The notes under the pieces: model-generated
The model's input: only the letters and a program-made list of their open reading frames with translations
Told to the model about the DNA's origin: nothing
Databases searched by the model: none
Shown here: positions 1 through 9,274 of the stretch, piece after piece
Layout: each line of letters starts with the position of its first letter
Position numbering within the stretch: the first letter of the stretch is position 1
Translations under genes and position numbers: made by a program
NCBI GenBank assembly: GCA_020091685.1
Contig: CM034600.1
Location: forward strand, 8,321,837 to 8,385,836
Reading direction: 5' to 3'
DNA: 64,000 nt
Source of the DNA: Lutjanus erythropterus
Lineage: Eukaryota > Chordata > Actinopteri > Lutjaniformes > Lutjanidae

Positions 1-138
1 GCCATTTAATTCCATTATATTGGAGAGAAGTCAGACATCTCTAAAACTCTGCAACTCACACCAAAACTATCTAGATGGATAAATAGCATTACAGGTAAGA
101 TGAAAAATATCTATTTTTGATTTTGGGGTGAACTGTTA
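1..138. mobile_element. Foldback repeat family A, fragment cut by the window edge
   Basis: The stretch ending ctatttttgattttggggtgaactgt, with 'aactatctagatggataaat' inside it, is the inverted counterpart of the arms at 5552-5660 and 36085-36190. It is the right arm of a family A element whose other half lies before position 1. Confidence 0.7.
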
Positions 139-1362
139 GAATTTAGCTATTTGTGATGCTATGACAAGATGCAATTTGACAGATATTGGCATATTTTCTT
201 TCACCGTAGTTTTGTTGCGGATGTCTGGATTTGGGACAATTATAAGGAATTACAGAGCTGTGTTGCAGGCTTTGATGTACGGGCAGCTCTGCGCTAGAAG
301 CTCCAAACACCATTTAAAAAACTCTGCTTGTATGATCCCTTTATTTTTAGAAATTCTGATTTATGTAACACAGAAAACAGAACATAAATACTCTGTTTAC
401 ATTTTTTTTACTTATCCAGGCCTGAAAATGATTAAATTCCATACTTTTTCCTACTTTTTTGTTCTTTTCCGTACTGCATAGGAACCCTGTAGATCATGGG
501 CAAACAACAAAGATACACATAAAGAGAGACACGCACACACACACACACACACACAGACACACACACAGACACAGACACACACACACACTTCCGACAGAGT
601 TTTCCAGCCAGTTGTTTGTGAGTGAGTGTGAGTTGTGTGCGTCTCCATGGGAGTGTGATGATCTGCAGACTGTGGCCCGGCTTTCACACCTCTGAGTGTT
701 TGTGTGAAGAGCTGTGAGACGTAGATATAGAGCCGTATGCTTGATGTCTTTTCAGGTTCATCACATAAACATTTTTGTTTGTGCCAACCTGGAGGCGCAC
801 TCTTGCCAACCTCGTAGATGGATGGAAGAGTAAAAATGTCTCATCAGCTGCCTAAAGGGATGGGATTTCTTTTTTCCTCTTACGCCCGCTCCGGAAAGCA
901 TTTTACACTTGCGTCATCAGCTTTTTCGCCTTAACAGGGCTGTAAAATCACAGCCGACTTGTCTTTGGATGACGATTTTTTTACGGAGAACAGTACACAC
1001 ACTCAAAATAGGATAAAAAGTTTAATGCGTGCTTATTGTCCAGTGTGTGCTAAGTGGCAGACCACAGAGCGAACTGAACGCGCTCAGGGCAACACTGTGA
1101 TTGTTAACCGTCTCGCTAATTAGTGAAATCCTGTCAAAAGCGGAGCAGGACTGCCATGGACAGGGAGGGATGAGCTATTAGCCAAGCGCCTGGTTCACCC
1201 TGAAGCCCTCGCACTGATGATATCATCAACAATGTCATCACGGCTTACCAAGGGACGAGATGGATAGACAGAGGGGTTATTTGGCTAATAGCTATTACAG
1301 TACAATGGGGATGCTGGATGAAGCTGAATAGATGAGGATGTTCCCCTTGTCCTCTTCCTTAC
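139..1362. other. Intron downstream of the LG3-start exon (z-site intron)
   Basis: Apart from the CA microsatellite, I see no repeat family and no coding signal. This is where the z8 and z11 agrin exons would begin to be expected. No sequence coding E-L-T-N-E-I-P-A or a close variant was recognised, so these exons probably lie before position 1. Confidence 0.5.
531..589. repeat. CA/GACA microsatellite
   Basis: A run of CA dinucleotides interrupted by GACA units. It produces spurious open frames of Thr-His and Val-Cys on the two strands. Confidence 0.95.
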
Positions 1363-1450
1363 CTCTTTGTGACGGCGTTGTGGTACTCGATGAACGTCCG
1401 CCCGTCAAAGGCGATGGCCTCGGTCTCTCCGGCGGATTTCTCGTAGATGG
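1363..1450 (-). CDS. agrn: agrn exon: neurotrypsin beta site and start of laminin-G 3, ending at the z splice site
   Basis: It encodes IYEKSAGETEAIAFDGRTFI followed by EYHNAVTK. Mammalian agrin reads [25 protein letters not shown] here. Neurotrypsin cuts after that Lys (beta site) to release the C-terminal 22-kDa LG3 fragment, and the K|SAG context is intact. The exon is 88 nt, phase 1-2, with acceptor ctttacag and donor gtaagg. It ends at the position where the z8 and z11 inserts, which set acetylcholine-receptor clustering activity, are spliced in. The remainder of LG3 is not in the window. Confidence 0.96.
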
Positions 1451-2220
1451 CTGTAAAGGAGGGAGGGTGGGGAAGAGAGGATTGTTCGGAGGATGAGATC
1501 ACACCAATCAATAAGACAGAGGGTTCAGTTATCAGAGCTGAAGGCAATGGAGTGTGAGCAAATGGGGCAGGGCGGGAGTGTTGGTGCATTTGTACTTTTA
1601 ATTAACGTGAAAGGGACAGCCGGCCACAGGCGCAAGGTTAATGGCGAAGGCAGTGACTGAGTATGTAAGACAGATCGGGCCAGAGTGAGTATATGTCTGG
1701 CAGAGTGGCAGGGAGATGATGAAAGGGATGTGCAACTCTCGAAAAGAGCACTTCATGAATATTCAGTTGACATGTTTCATCATTTTCATAACTGCCGCTT
1801 TGGTTTGAAATCAATACGTAATAACCCCAAACTTAAAAGAGACATCACATGTCTGATATCGACACCGTTACCTTGCCTACACTGAACACAACTGAAACAA
1901 AGGTCTTATGAGCAGAGAGAAATAAGACTAGTAGTTCACCTTCTATTTACGCAAGCCAAGAACAAGCTGTGTTACATAAAGTATCACTGATTTCAGACCC
2001 ACTCATTCTTCGCTTTAAAGGCAGCCAAAATGCTTCCATGCATCCTTTCAGAGTAAAACCAAATAATATTGGATGAGGAAAGAGAAACATTTGTACAGTT
2101 ACAGTTACTCACTGCTGCCATGATAAGATGAGTGCAAGCCAGCAAGTATTGCTAACCACCGAATTAGACGTAGGCTGATCACATGGATACTCACAAACAT
2201 GTTTAGGGTAATAAATATTT
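1451..2220. other. Intron sequence without recognised features
   Basis: Part of the EGF4-LG3 intron upstream of the family B element. No repeat or exon recognised. Confidence 0.4.
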
Positions 2221-2929
2221 TTAAAGGAATAGTTTGGACTTATGAAGTAGGGGTTGTATGAGGTACCCATTCACAGTGAGGGGATTCACTATAGTAGTTG
2301 GCACTCAGCACACCCTCAGTTTGGAGAAGCAGCAAGCGTAGGAAGCTGAGCAATGGACTGCTGTGGACAGGATCAGCAGCCACCTAAAAAAAAATCACTA
2401 TCACGTTAAGTGTAAGCTATATCTAGCATATTTTCACTGCTTTACCTCGCTGCAAGACAGCCTTTTCTGAAGGGAAACTGCAATTATATGAGCCAAATAT
2501 CACTCTCGCCAATGCAACCAGACTTCCTTATCTTGGAGAACACAGGAGTGGCTCGTCTGCCGCTGTCTTTATCGCTTAGTTTGCTAATGTGTACCTGCAC
2601 TGTCCTTTTAAAACCCAAGACACACAATAACACTAACAAACAAACAAATCAAGGCAGTAGTAGTAGTGATGGTAGTGGTTAAGTGGTAGTGGCTCATATA
2701 ACAGCAGTTTCCCGTCAGAAAAGGCTGTCTAATGCCAAGGTGCCAAGGTGAAAATATAGATTTTTTAGGTGGGCCTTCTTTTAAGTGGCTACACTACAGT
2801 TTGCTGCTGACCTTGTCCTTCCTGCACTGGTGCTCCTGCTGCTGACAGCCATCTACTGTAGGTAATACTCTGACTATGGACAAGTACCTCATACAACCCC
2901 ACTTCAAGAAATCCGAACTATCCCTTTAA
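2221..2929. mobile_element. Foldback element family B, copy 1
   Basis: It begins ttaaaggaatagtttgga and ends tccgaactatccctttaa. The left half ('ttgtatgaggtacc', 'tttggagaagcagc', 'atgagccaaatatcactctc') recurs as inverted complement in the right half ('agtacctcatacaac', 'gtaggtaatactctgactat'). The centre has a deletion. It carries no open frame, so it is non-autonomous. Confidence 0.8.
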
Positions 2930-3029
2930 GCATCAAGATCGTCTGTGGCTCTTTGACTTGAAGTGGGATCAAAACAGATGTAACACGGTGAGATGAGGAA
3001 GGATAACAATGACGGCCAGAGATACTCAC

Positions 3030-3213
3030 TGTTCTGACAGTGTGCTCCTGAGAAACCACTGAGGCAAACACACTCGTAGCTCTCCAGCTGGGGGTTGCAG
3101 CGGCCGCCGTTATGGCAGGGCTCCTGGGAACACGGGTGGTCCTGGAACATGGCTACATTGCTGGAGCGCAAGGCGTTCTCCTCTCTGAGGATGGGGGTGC
3201 CCATCAGAATGAT
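3030..3213 (-). CDS. agrn: agrn exon: end of laminin-G 2 and EGF-like domain 4
   Basis: It encodes IILMGTPILREENALRSSNV then FQDHPCSQEPCHNGGRCNPQ, YECVCLSGFSG and HCQN. The first part is the LG2-EGF4 connection. The second is EGF4, which sits between LG2 and LG3 in all vertebrate agrins (HPCLNGASC...YVCLCPGGFSGPHCEK). The exon is 184 nt, phase 0-1, with acceptor ctgccaccag and donor gtgagt. A foldback transposon ends about 100 nt downstream of the donor in the transcript direction. Confidence 0.96.
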
Positions 3214-4139
3214 CTGGTGGCAGGAAACACAGGGTTAAAGCGACACATAGATGATGTTTCACATAATTTAAGGTCAGTGTATTTTTGTTGCTCTGGATGA
3301 GTTTTTGAATGCTGGAGAAAACAACCATTATCTCATTCTGGACTTAGAGACTACATATTCACATTATAGAAGGCCTGTGTTTCAAACTTAAGCCATGCAA
3401 GTTCACTTAACAGGCAGGGACAGTCTAATAATAATGCTACTGGTTGCATCAGAAATGTAGTACCCAAACTTTTTGACTCATACAAGGGACTAAAATTTGC
3501 AATATCTCTTCATCTTTGTTTTTGACCCTTCTTGTTGCCTTGAGTGACTCCTGTCTCTGGTGACAACTTTATGGAAATACAGGAGTACCTCTTTAACTAC
3601 CTTGAAAACTTACTTTCAAATCTCAAGTATATCTCTTTTAGATGAAAAACTCATTATTACATAAGCAACAACTAAAGGTAAAGTTTAGAAAAAGACATCC
3701 TTAGGTTGTATTCACGACTTGAGCTAATCTGCCTCATCAGGGCCTTGTGATGTGTTGCTTAGCAACTTAAACAAAAACAACCCCACAGCTGTCATCACAT
3801 TTGGATTAAAACTCTGATTGGTACACACAAATGTGCGACATCACCTTTTTCAAACTGAGCCCTGCTCACTTCAAATTCATATGAAAAGGAAGGACAAAAA
3901 TAGAGATAAAGAAATCTGTCATGCTGAATAATCCAGAACTGTTTGGACTTGTAGGTATATTTGCTGCTTGTTTGTGCATAGTAAGAAAATGATTGAGAAA
4001 TATGTTTTCAGGACTTTTACTGCATGTCGTACTGCATATAATATACAATAAATACATAGTACATACTCCATTAAGGGTAACATTACATACTAGTCACAAG
4101 CAATCTACTGTAGAATTACTAAACCATACCCTAATTTCT
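3214..4139. other. LG2-EGF4 intron, AT-rich part without recognised features
   Basis: No exon or repeat family recognised. The stretch at 4553-5551 in the same intron is likewise featureless to me. Confidence 0.4.
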
Positions 4140-4552
4140 AACCAGACCTGACCTTCACCATCCCTTCACTGGCTCCTCATCCTCATTTAATATAGAATAG
4201 ACTTTAAGATTCTGCTCACGGCTTACAAGGTCCTACACGGTCTTGCCCCTTCATACATTTCCAAACTTTTGCAGACCTATTCCACCTCAGATCATCCAAC
4301 CAAGGTCTTGTATTTGTACGCTGCACCCTCCACAAATCCAAGGGCGATTGTGCTTCTGCAGTTAGGGGCCCATCTCTCTGAGACAGTCTCCCCACCGAGG
4401 CTGTACTGTATCTTTCTCTCTATGCACGTACAATGTATTTTTCTATTTATTGTTAAATATGTTAGTTATTAATTTTCTGCATTTATATCCTATGCAGCAC
4501 TTTGTAACTTTGTTTTAAAAGGTACGGTACAAATAAAGTTACTTACTTACAG
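4140..4552 (+). mobile_element. LINE (L2/Rex1-like) 3' fragment
   Basis: On the plus strand a degenerate frame reads LHWL...YRIDFKILLTAYKVLHGL and APSYIS, the C-terminal part typical of L2/Rex1-clade reverse transcriptases. It is followed about 300 nt on by a short 3' tail (ggtacggtacaaataaagtt then acttactt). In-frame stops show it is dead. It lies antisense to agrn. Confidence 0.75.
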
Positions 4553-5551
4553 TTGTAAATCTGACATATCATTCCCAGAAGCTCAATTTCAATGTCTAGT
4601 TGTAAAATACAAGATTTTTTTATTCCTACATTTAGAACCAACCTGCCTGCAAGCTGAAGTATAATCTCATTAAAAGCTATTTTTACAGATATGTGTTTAT
4701 GTAATACTTTAAATATTAATTGTTTTTGACCTTTCGTTGGAGGGTTACCTTTATGATTTTTATCTTGCTTTTAAATCTCTGTTTCACTGCTTTTGTTGTC
4801 ACATTAATCTGATTTATTTTTTCTCTCCTTGGCAAAACAATTGAAGATAAATACTTATTACCACTTTTGGTTGTTGTCCAAAGGAAAGCAGCGTGTTATG
4901 GGGCTTTCAGTTTTCAGCTGAACGATCATTAAACCTAATTATCACAACACATCCTAAGAGCAAACAATTGTTTAAAGTGATACTGTGGATTCCTTTTAAG
5001 TTGTCCTTCCTCTAGATGTGAATTCCACACTGCTACTACACAGGAAAATGTCTCAGATATCAGATGTTGATACAACACACATGTATGCAGGGACATCAAA
5101 CTGAGAGTACATCCCGTCCTCCTCATAATTAACTATTCCCTACAGGCCAAGTAAGACAAACGCCACGTTTAGCTTTTGATTTGCTCGAAACTGTCAAGGG
5201 AAAGTTTGCAGAGGAGAACTAATGACAAGTTTGCACAAACAGTAACATCCTGCCTTTGTTCTGCCGGGTTATTTTTGGCACTCAGAGATGAGCTTTTTGC
5301 TGGAAAGTGGAGAAAAAAAAACTGGAAGGCTGTCAGGGAAAGATCTGAGAGTAGCAAAAGGGAGGGACTTCAAAATGTGCATTCTATTATTAGTGCATGC
5401 TAATCCAAATGAGCAGAGTCACTGCCCGTCACACTGCGAGCTTATAATGGAAAATTACTAATATGGGGGTCTGTAGCATGACAGCTGGACAGCTAATAAC
5501 TTATGGTTTGAATTTTCTACTGTATATCTGAAAGCACAGGGGCCTCTATTC

Positions 5552-6432
5552 ATTAAAGAGACAGTTAGCCCAAAATCAAAAACATATATTTTTCATCTTA
5601 CCTGTAATGCTATTTATCCATCTAGATAGTTTTGGTGTGAGTTGCAGAGTTTTAGAGACAGAGATATTTCTTTTGAATATAATGAAACTAAATGGTACTA
5701 AAAATGGCCTAAAAATACATTTGAAAAACTCAACAGCAATGTCACTTTCCAGAAATCATGATTTGATTACTCGAGATAATCAACAGACCTTGTTGAGAGC
5801 AGTTTCATGAAGGAACTATTTTTTTCTAAATACTTTTTTTTACATCTTTGTTTGACAGGACAGATATGACAGGAAAGGGGTGAGAAAGGGGGGAATGACA
5901 CACAGCAAAGGGCCACAGGCGGGCGCAAAAGCCATGACCGCAACGGAGGACTCATCCAGCCTTGGTACACAGGGCAAACGCTCTACCAACTGAACTACCA
6001 GGCTACCGGATCTACTGTATTTTCTTTTCTGCCAGCAACGCCAACTGTACCACCATGTGGAAGGAAGTATGCATCTACATATGGACGATAAGTTACTGGT
6101 CAGCCAAGGAAGACGCCATTAATGTTTACATGCCATGAGTCACGAGTATGAACCCTTCATGGATGAGCAGACGCACGCTTCCTTCTGCACGATGATACAG
6201 TTGGCATTGTCGGCAGAAAGAAAATAGTTCCTACATGGAACTGCTCACAACAAGGTTTGTGAATCTGGGTCTTGAATTCTGAAAGAGACATTGCTGTTGA
6301 GTTCAAATGTATTTTTTGATACTTTGCCCACAACAATCAACAATCCTTCCATATCAAAGAGAAGGAAGGCATCTCCAAAAACTTGGCAACTCACACCAAA
6401 ACTATCTAGAAAGACTACCTGTCGCTTTAAAA
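5552..6432. mobile_element. Foldback repeat family A, copy with nested SINE
   Basis: The left arm starts at 'aaagagacagttagccc' and contains 'ctgtaatgctatttatcc'. The right arm near 6360-6432 has the inverted sequence ('aactcacaccaaaactatct') and ends 'ctgtcgcttta'. The element at 36085-36600 has the same two arms. A tRNA-derived SINE interrupts it. Confidence 0.75.
5846..6006 (-). mobile_element. tRNA-derived SINE
   Basis: The minus strand starts GGTAGCCTGGTAGTTCAG, TTGGTAGAGCG, an RNA polymerase III A-box of tRNA type. The tRNA-unrelated body includes 'ggccctttgctg', 'gtgtcattcccccc' and 'tttcctgtcatat', a layout shared by an abundant fish SINE. The B-box is degraded, so it is presumably inactive. 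Confidence 0.75.
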
Positions 6433-6514
6433 CAACATATACACATCAGTAAAATCAACAAGCAACACTGTTGACACAATAATCCTCAAGAAATAGAGGC
6501 TTGTAAAGATTTAC

Positions 6515-6631
6515 CTTTTGTATTGTTCCCTTGAAGCCTTCAGTAAGTGCAGCGACTCTTGCTAGCCGGCTGTAGTCGGGAGCTCCGCCAACAAAAAGAG
6601 ACTCTTTCAGGTTAAGATCTATGTGCAGGTT
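6515..6631 (-). CDS. agrn: agrn exon: laminin-G domain 2, part 4
   Basis: It encodes [35 protein letters not shown] and TIQK, the last strands of LG2 (mammalian [30 protein letters not shown]). The exon is 117 nt, phase 0-0, with acceptor gtctcatcag and donor gtaaat. It can join directly to GEAP from the exon at 10996-11107, or to the K-S-R-K microexon. Confidence 0.97.
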
Positions 6632-7817
6632 CTGATGAGACAGGACAGAAAGAGGTATCAACTGGTGAGCTGCAGCTGTGCAAACCTAAAAAAAGCTCTA
6701 CATACAATGCCCAATTTAATCTCTTCCATACCACATCTGCGATTTCTCTCGGGGGATTTTTGTTCAGGACGTAATGGTTTATGGCTTTACTTAAGTGACT
6801 TATGTGTTTGTGTCCAGGGAGCATGAAATAAGTTGTCCCCTTTTAGCCGAGATATAAAAAGTGAGATTAATAAACCACATTTGCAGACGTGTCACATTCA
6901 TATAGATTGTCCCATTAAAAAAACAAAGGATTTACCCATATTGTAGCACGCAGACGCTTTAACTGCACTTCCTTGCCTTTTTTCGACGTCAATACACTTG
7001 ATACATTACAACATAATTGATTTCTATGTCTCTCAAAGAGAGTGGTCAATTATCCTCTATCTGAGAGACATAAAAAGAGACTACAAAAGAAATCAGGAGC
7101 AGGCTGGACTTGAGATATGGATGGTTCTTTAGACGTCTCTAATGAATGGCTGATCGTAAGCACCGACCTTTCAAACAGTTGAGTGTGGAGACACATTAAT
7201 TGCAATTCATTTGTGCGGCAGACGGCTATGAAATTCGATTCTTTCCACCAAACCTTTGGGACAATTGCTTTGCATTAGCAAGGTGCCGCTTCCTTCTTTT
7301 TGCATGGAGGAGCCAGCCCACTTCAGAAGGAAGGAATTAATGATCTTTATTTTATGTAGAGCAGTAATTGCCAGAGGGGTAAAGTGGAGTTAATTGCTGG
7401 AAAAATGATGGAAGGGGCCAAATAAACAGGCTTTGTGCAGGCAAGCTGGCACCAGCTCGGCTTTTATTTAGGATGGGATTTGGAGTGCAGGAGGCAGCGG
7501 TGCTTGGCTGGAGCCCGCGGCTGTGTCACTGCACCCTGAGCCGCTTCCAACAGCGACAGGGCGGGGACCTTGGCCAAAGCCGGTGGACCCAGCTGTATCT
7601 GGTGCCTCTAGGCTCAGACAAAAGTTGTCACTGTTTGCAGGGCAAAGTTTGTCCACCTCAGGCTCTTTATGTTGACCTTAATGTTCTGCAACACTCACTT
7701 ACTCAGAACTCACTCTCCTGGACTCAGATGTTACATCGTACCTGTGTAAAATTACTTTTCTATGACTCTTAAGTGAGATTGCATGCAATGAAATGGTGCA
7801 TCATGTTCTGCTCTGTT
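6632..7817. other. Intron between y microexon and LG2 part 4, proximal part
   Basis: No exon or repeat family recognised. Around 7330-7400 it has an AT-rich, complex, non-repetitive texture of the kind seen in conserved non-coding elements. That is only an impression. Confidence 0.3.
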
Positions 7818-8584
7818 TTAAAAGGATAGTTTGGATTAATTGAAGTGGGGATGTATGAGGTACTTATCGATAGTCAGTGTATTATCTACAGCAGTTGGCA
7901 CGCCCCACTTTGGAAAAGCAGAGAGGAGTAGCAGCACAGAAGCTTGGAAAAAAATCAAGTTTATGCTATATTTGGAATATTTCGCTGCTTTACTTTACAA
8001 CCTTTTCAGGTGGGAAACGGAAGTTATATAAGCCAAATATCGCTCTCTCCAAACCAACCAGACACAATGGGCGACATCACTGATTTTACCCTGCAGAACA
8101 CAAGACTTGCTGATCCATCACTACCTCAAATTGTTTGTTTGTGTTGTTGTGTGACTTCAGAACTATCCTTTTTAAAGCACAGAAGTCACACAATAACACA
8201 AACAGCCTCACAGATCGAGGCAGTGGTCTACCAGTAACGCCTGTGTTCTGCAAGGTTAAATTACTATTTTTGTCCTATTGAGTTTGATTCTTCTGAGGGT
8301 GGTTTCCAATTGGATAAGGCTGTCTAAGTAAAAGTGTGAAAATATTTTAAACATAGTGAACACTTAAACTGATATTGTTGTTTTTAGGTGGACCACTTTA
8401 AGGTGGCTAAAACATTTTTTGTTGCTGACCCTGTCCACAGCAGTTCATTGCTGAGCTTGCTGGTGCCCCTCTCTGCTTCTCCAAACTGTAGGTGTGCTGA
8501 CCGCCATCTTCTGCAGGTATAACACTGACCATGGGTGAGGGCCTCACACAAACACACTTGAAATAAACAAAACGATCCTTTTAA
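7818..8584. mobile_element. Foldback element family B, copy 2
   Basis: It begins ttaaaaggatagtttgga and ends aacgatccttttaa. Internal landmarks are shared with copy 1: 'gtatgaggtacttatcga', 'aagccaaatatcgctctc', 'tgtttgtgttgttgtgtgac' and its inverted partner 'cacacaataacacaaac'. No coding capacity. Confidence 0.8.
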
Positions 8585-9180
8585 ACAGGTAATAATCTGC
8601 ACCTGGTGAGAGAGGACAGCTGGTTGTATGGGGTGACTCTTGCTCGGTGATGCTCAGTGAGTGTTTGTGTTGTTATGGGCGAGTGAGTGGGTGAAAGAGT
8701 GAGCGACTTTGTGATATTATGGAGGACTGTTCCTGTTTCCAAAAAGAAGTGAGAGCAGATGACAAAAGAACAGCCCGGCTTGGCTTGGCACCTCATCGTC
8801 TCCTACGGTATATTTCCTCCCCTTCGCTCGCCTCCCCTCGTCTCCGCTCTCACTTTTTCGACAGCCACGCAGCACTGGCGTGATATCCCCGCCTACGCTG
8901 GACTAATGAAGACGTTTCTTTGTTGCTAAAAACAATGGCCGTCACAAAGATGACTGTCTCCTTTCCCTCTTCCCTCCCACCTTCCCACCCTCTTCCGCCC
9001 CCACGGCAGATGGACCGAGGTGAAAGCCAAACCGTGTTCTTTAAACGCATCTCCACTTCAGTGCTGTGTGCGTGCGCGTATGGGATTATGAAATGGCAAA
9101 GTTTTTCTCCAGAACTGGCACCTTTAAAGCTGCCCGCAGCTCTGCAGAAGCACATTTTTTTTTCCCTGTGCTGTTGTTGC

Positions 9181-9262
9181 ATGGAGAGATGGGGGTGAGA
9201 GGACATAGTGAACGACTCAAATGAAATATGGGCTAAGGTGTGACTGGGACTTGTCTCATTAC
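9181..9262 (-). promoter_or_regulatory. YCAY cluster downstream of the y microexon (candidate Nova-responsive intronic enhancer)
   Basis: Reading the transcript from the y-exon donor, the first 82 intronic nt contain seven YCAY tetramers: TCAC, CCAT, TCAT, TCAC, TCAC, CCAT, CCAT. About 1.3 would be expected by chance at equal base frequencies. Nova RNA-binding proteins recognise clustered YCAY and promote inclusion when bound just downstream of an exon; agrin is a known Nova target in mouse. Functional use in this species is inferred. Confidence 0.6.
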
Positions 9263-9274
9263 CTTGCGTGATTT
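9263..9274 (-). CDS. agrn: agrn y-site microexon (12 nt, Lys-Ser-Arg-Lys)
   Basis: On the minus strand, ggaaataag is followed by AAATCACGCAAG and then gtaatga: an AG acceptor, four in-frame codons K-S-R-K and a GT donor. This is the y (A in chick) insert of agrin, K-S-R-K in mammals, placed in LG2 between GESP and the L-NLKE-L-VGG strand. Both flanking exons here end and begin at phase 0, so inclusion or skipping keeps the frame. In known agrins the insert is neuron-enriched and creates a heparin-binding site. The acceptor lacks an adjacent pyrimidine tract, as regulated microexons often do. It is far too short for gene finders, and the exact motif in the correct intron and phase makes chance unlikely. 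Confidence 0.93.

Noticed and set aside
451..695. Overlapping open frames on both strands over the CA microsatellite
   Set aside because: They are translations of a simple repeat (Thr-His / Cys-Val) with no splice or domain context.
1249..1284. A 36-nt, phase-compatible pseudo-exon on the minus strand (attag ... gtaagc) in the z-site intron
   Set aside because: The 12 predicted residues do not resemble the known z8 or z11 inserts, and such AG..GT pairs are common by chance.
9244..9262. Reading the y microexon as a simple extension of the next exon via a cryptic donor
   Set aside because: The flanking exons at 10996 and 6631 are kilobases away, and both meet at phase 0; a separate 12-nt exon is the only consistent model.
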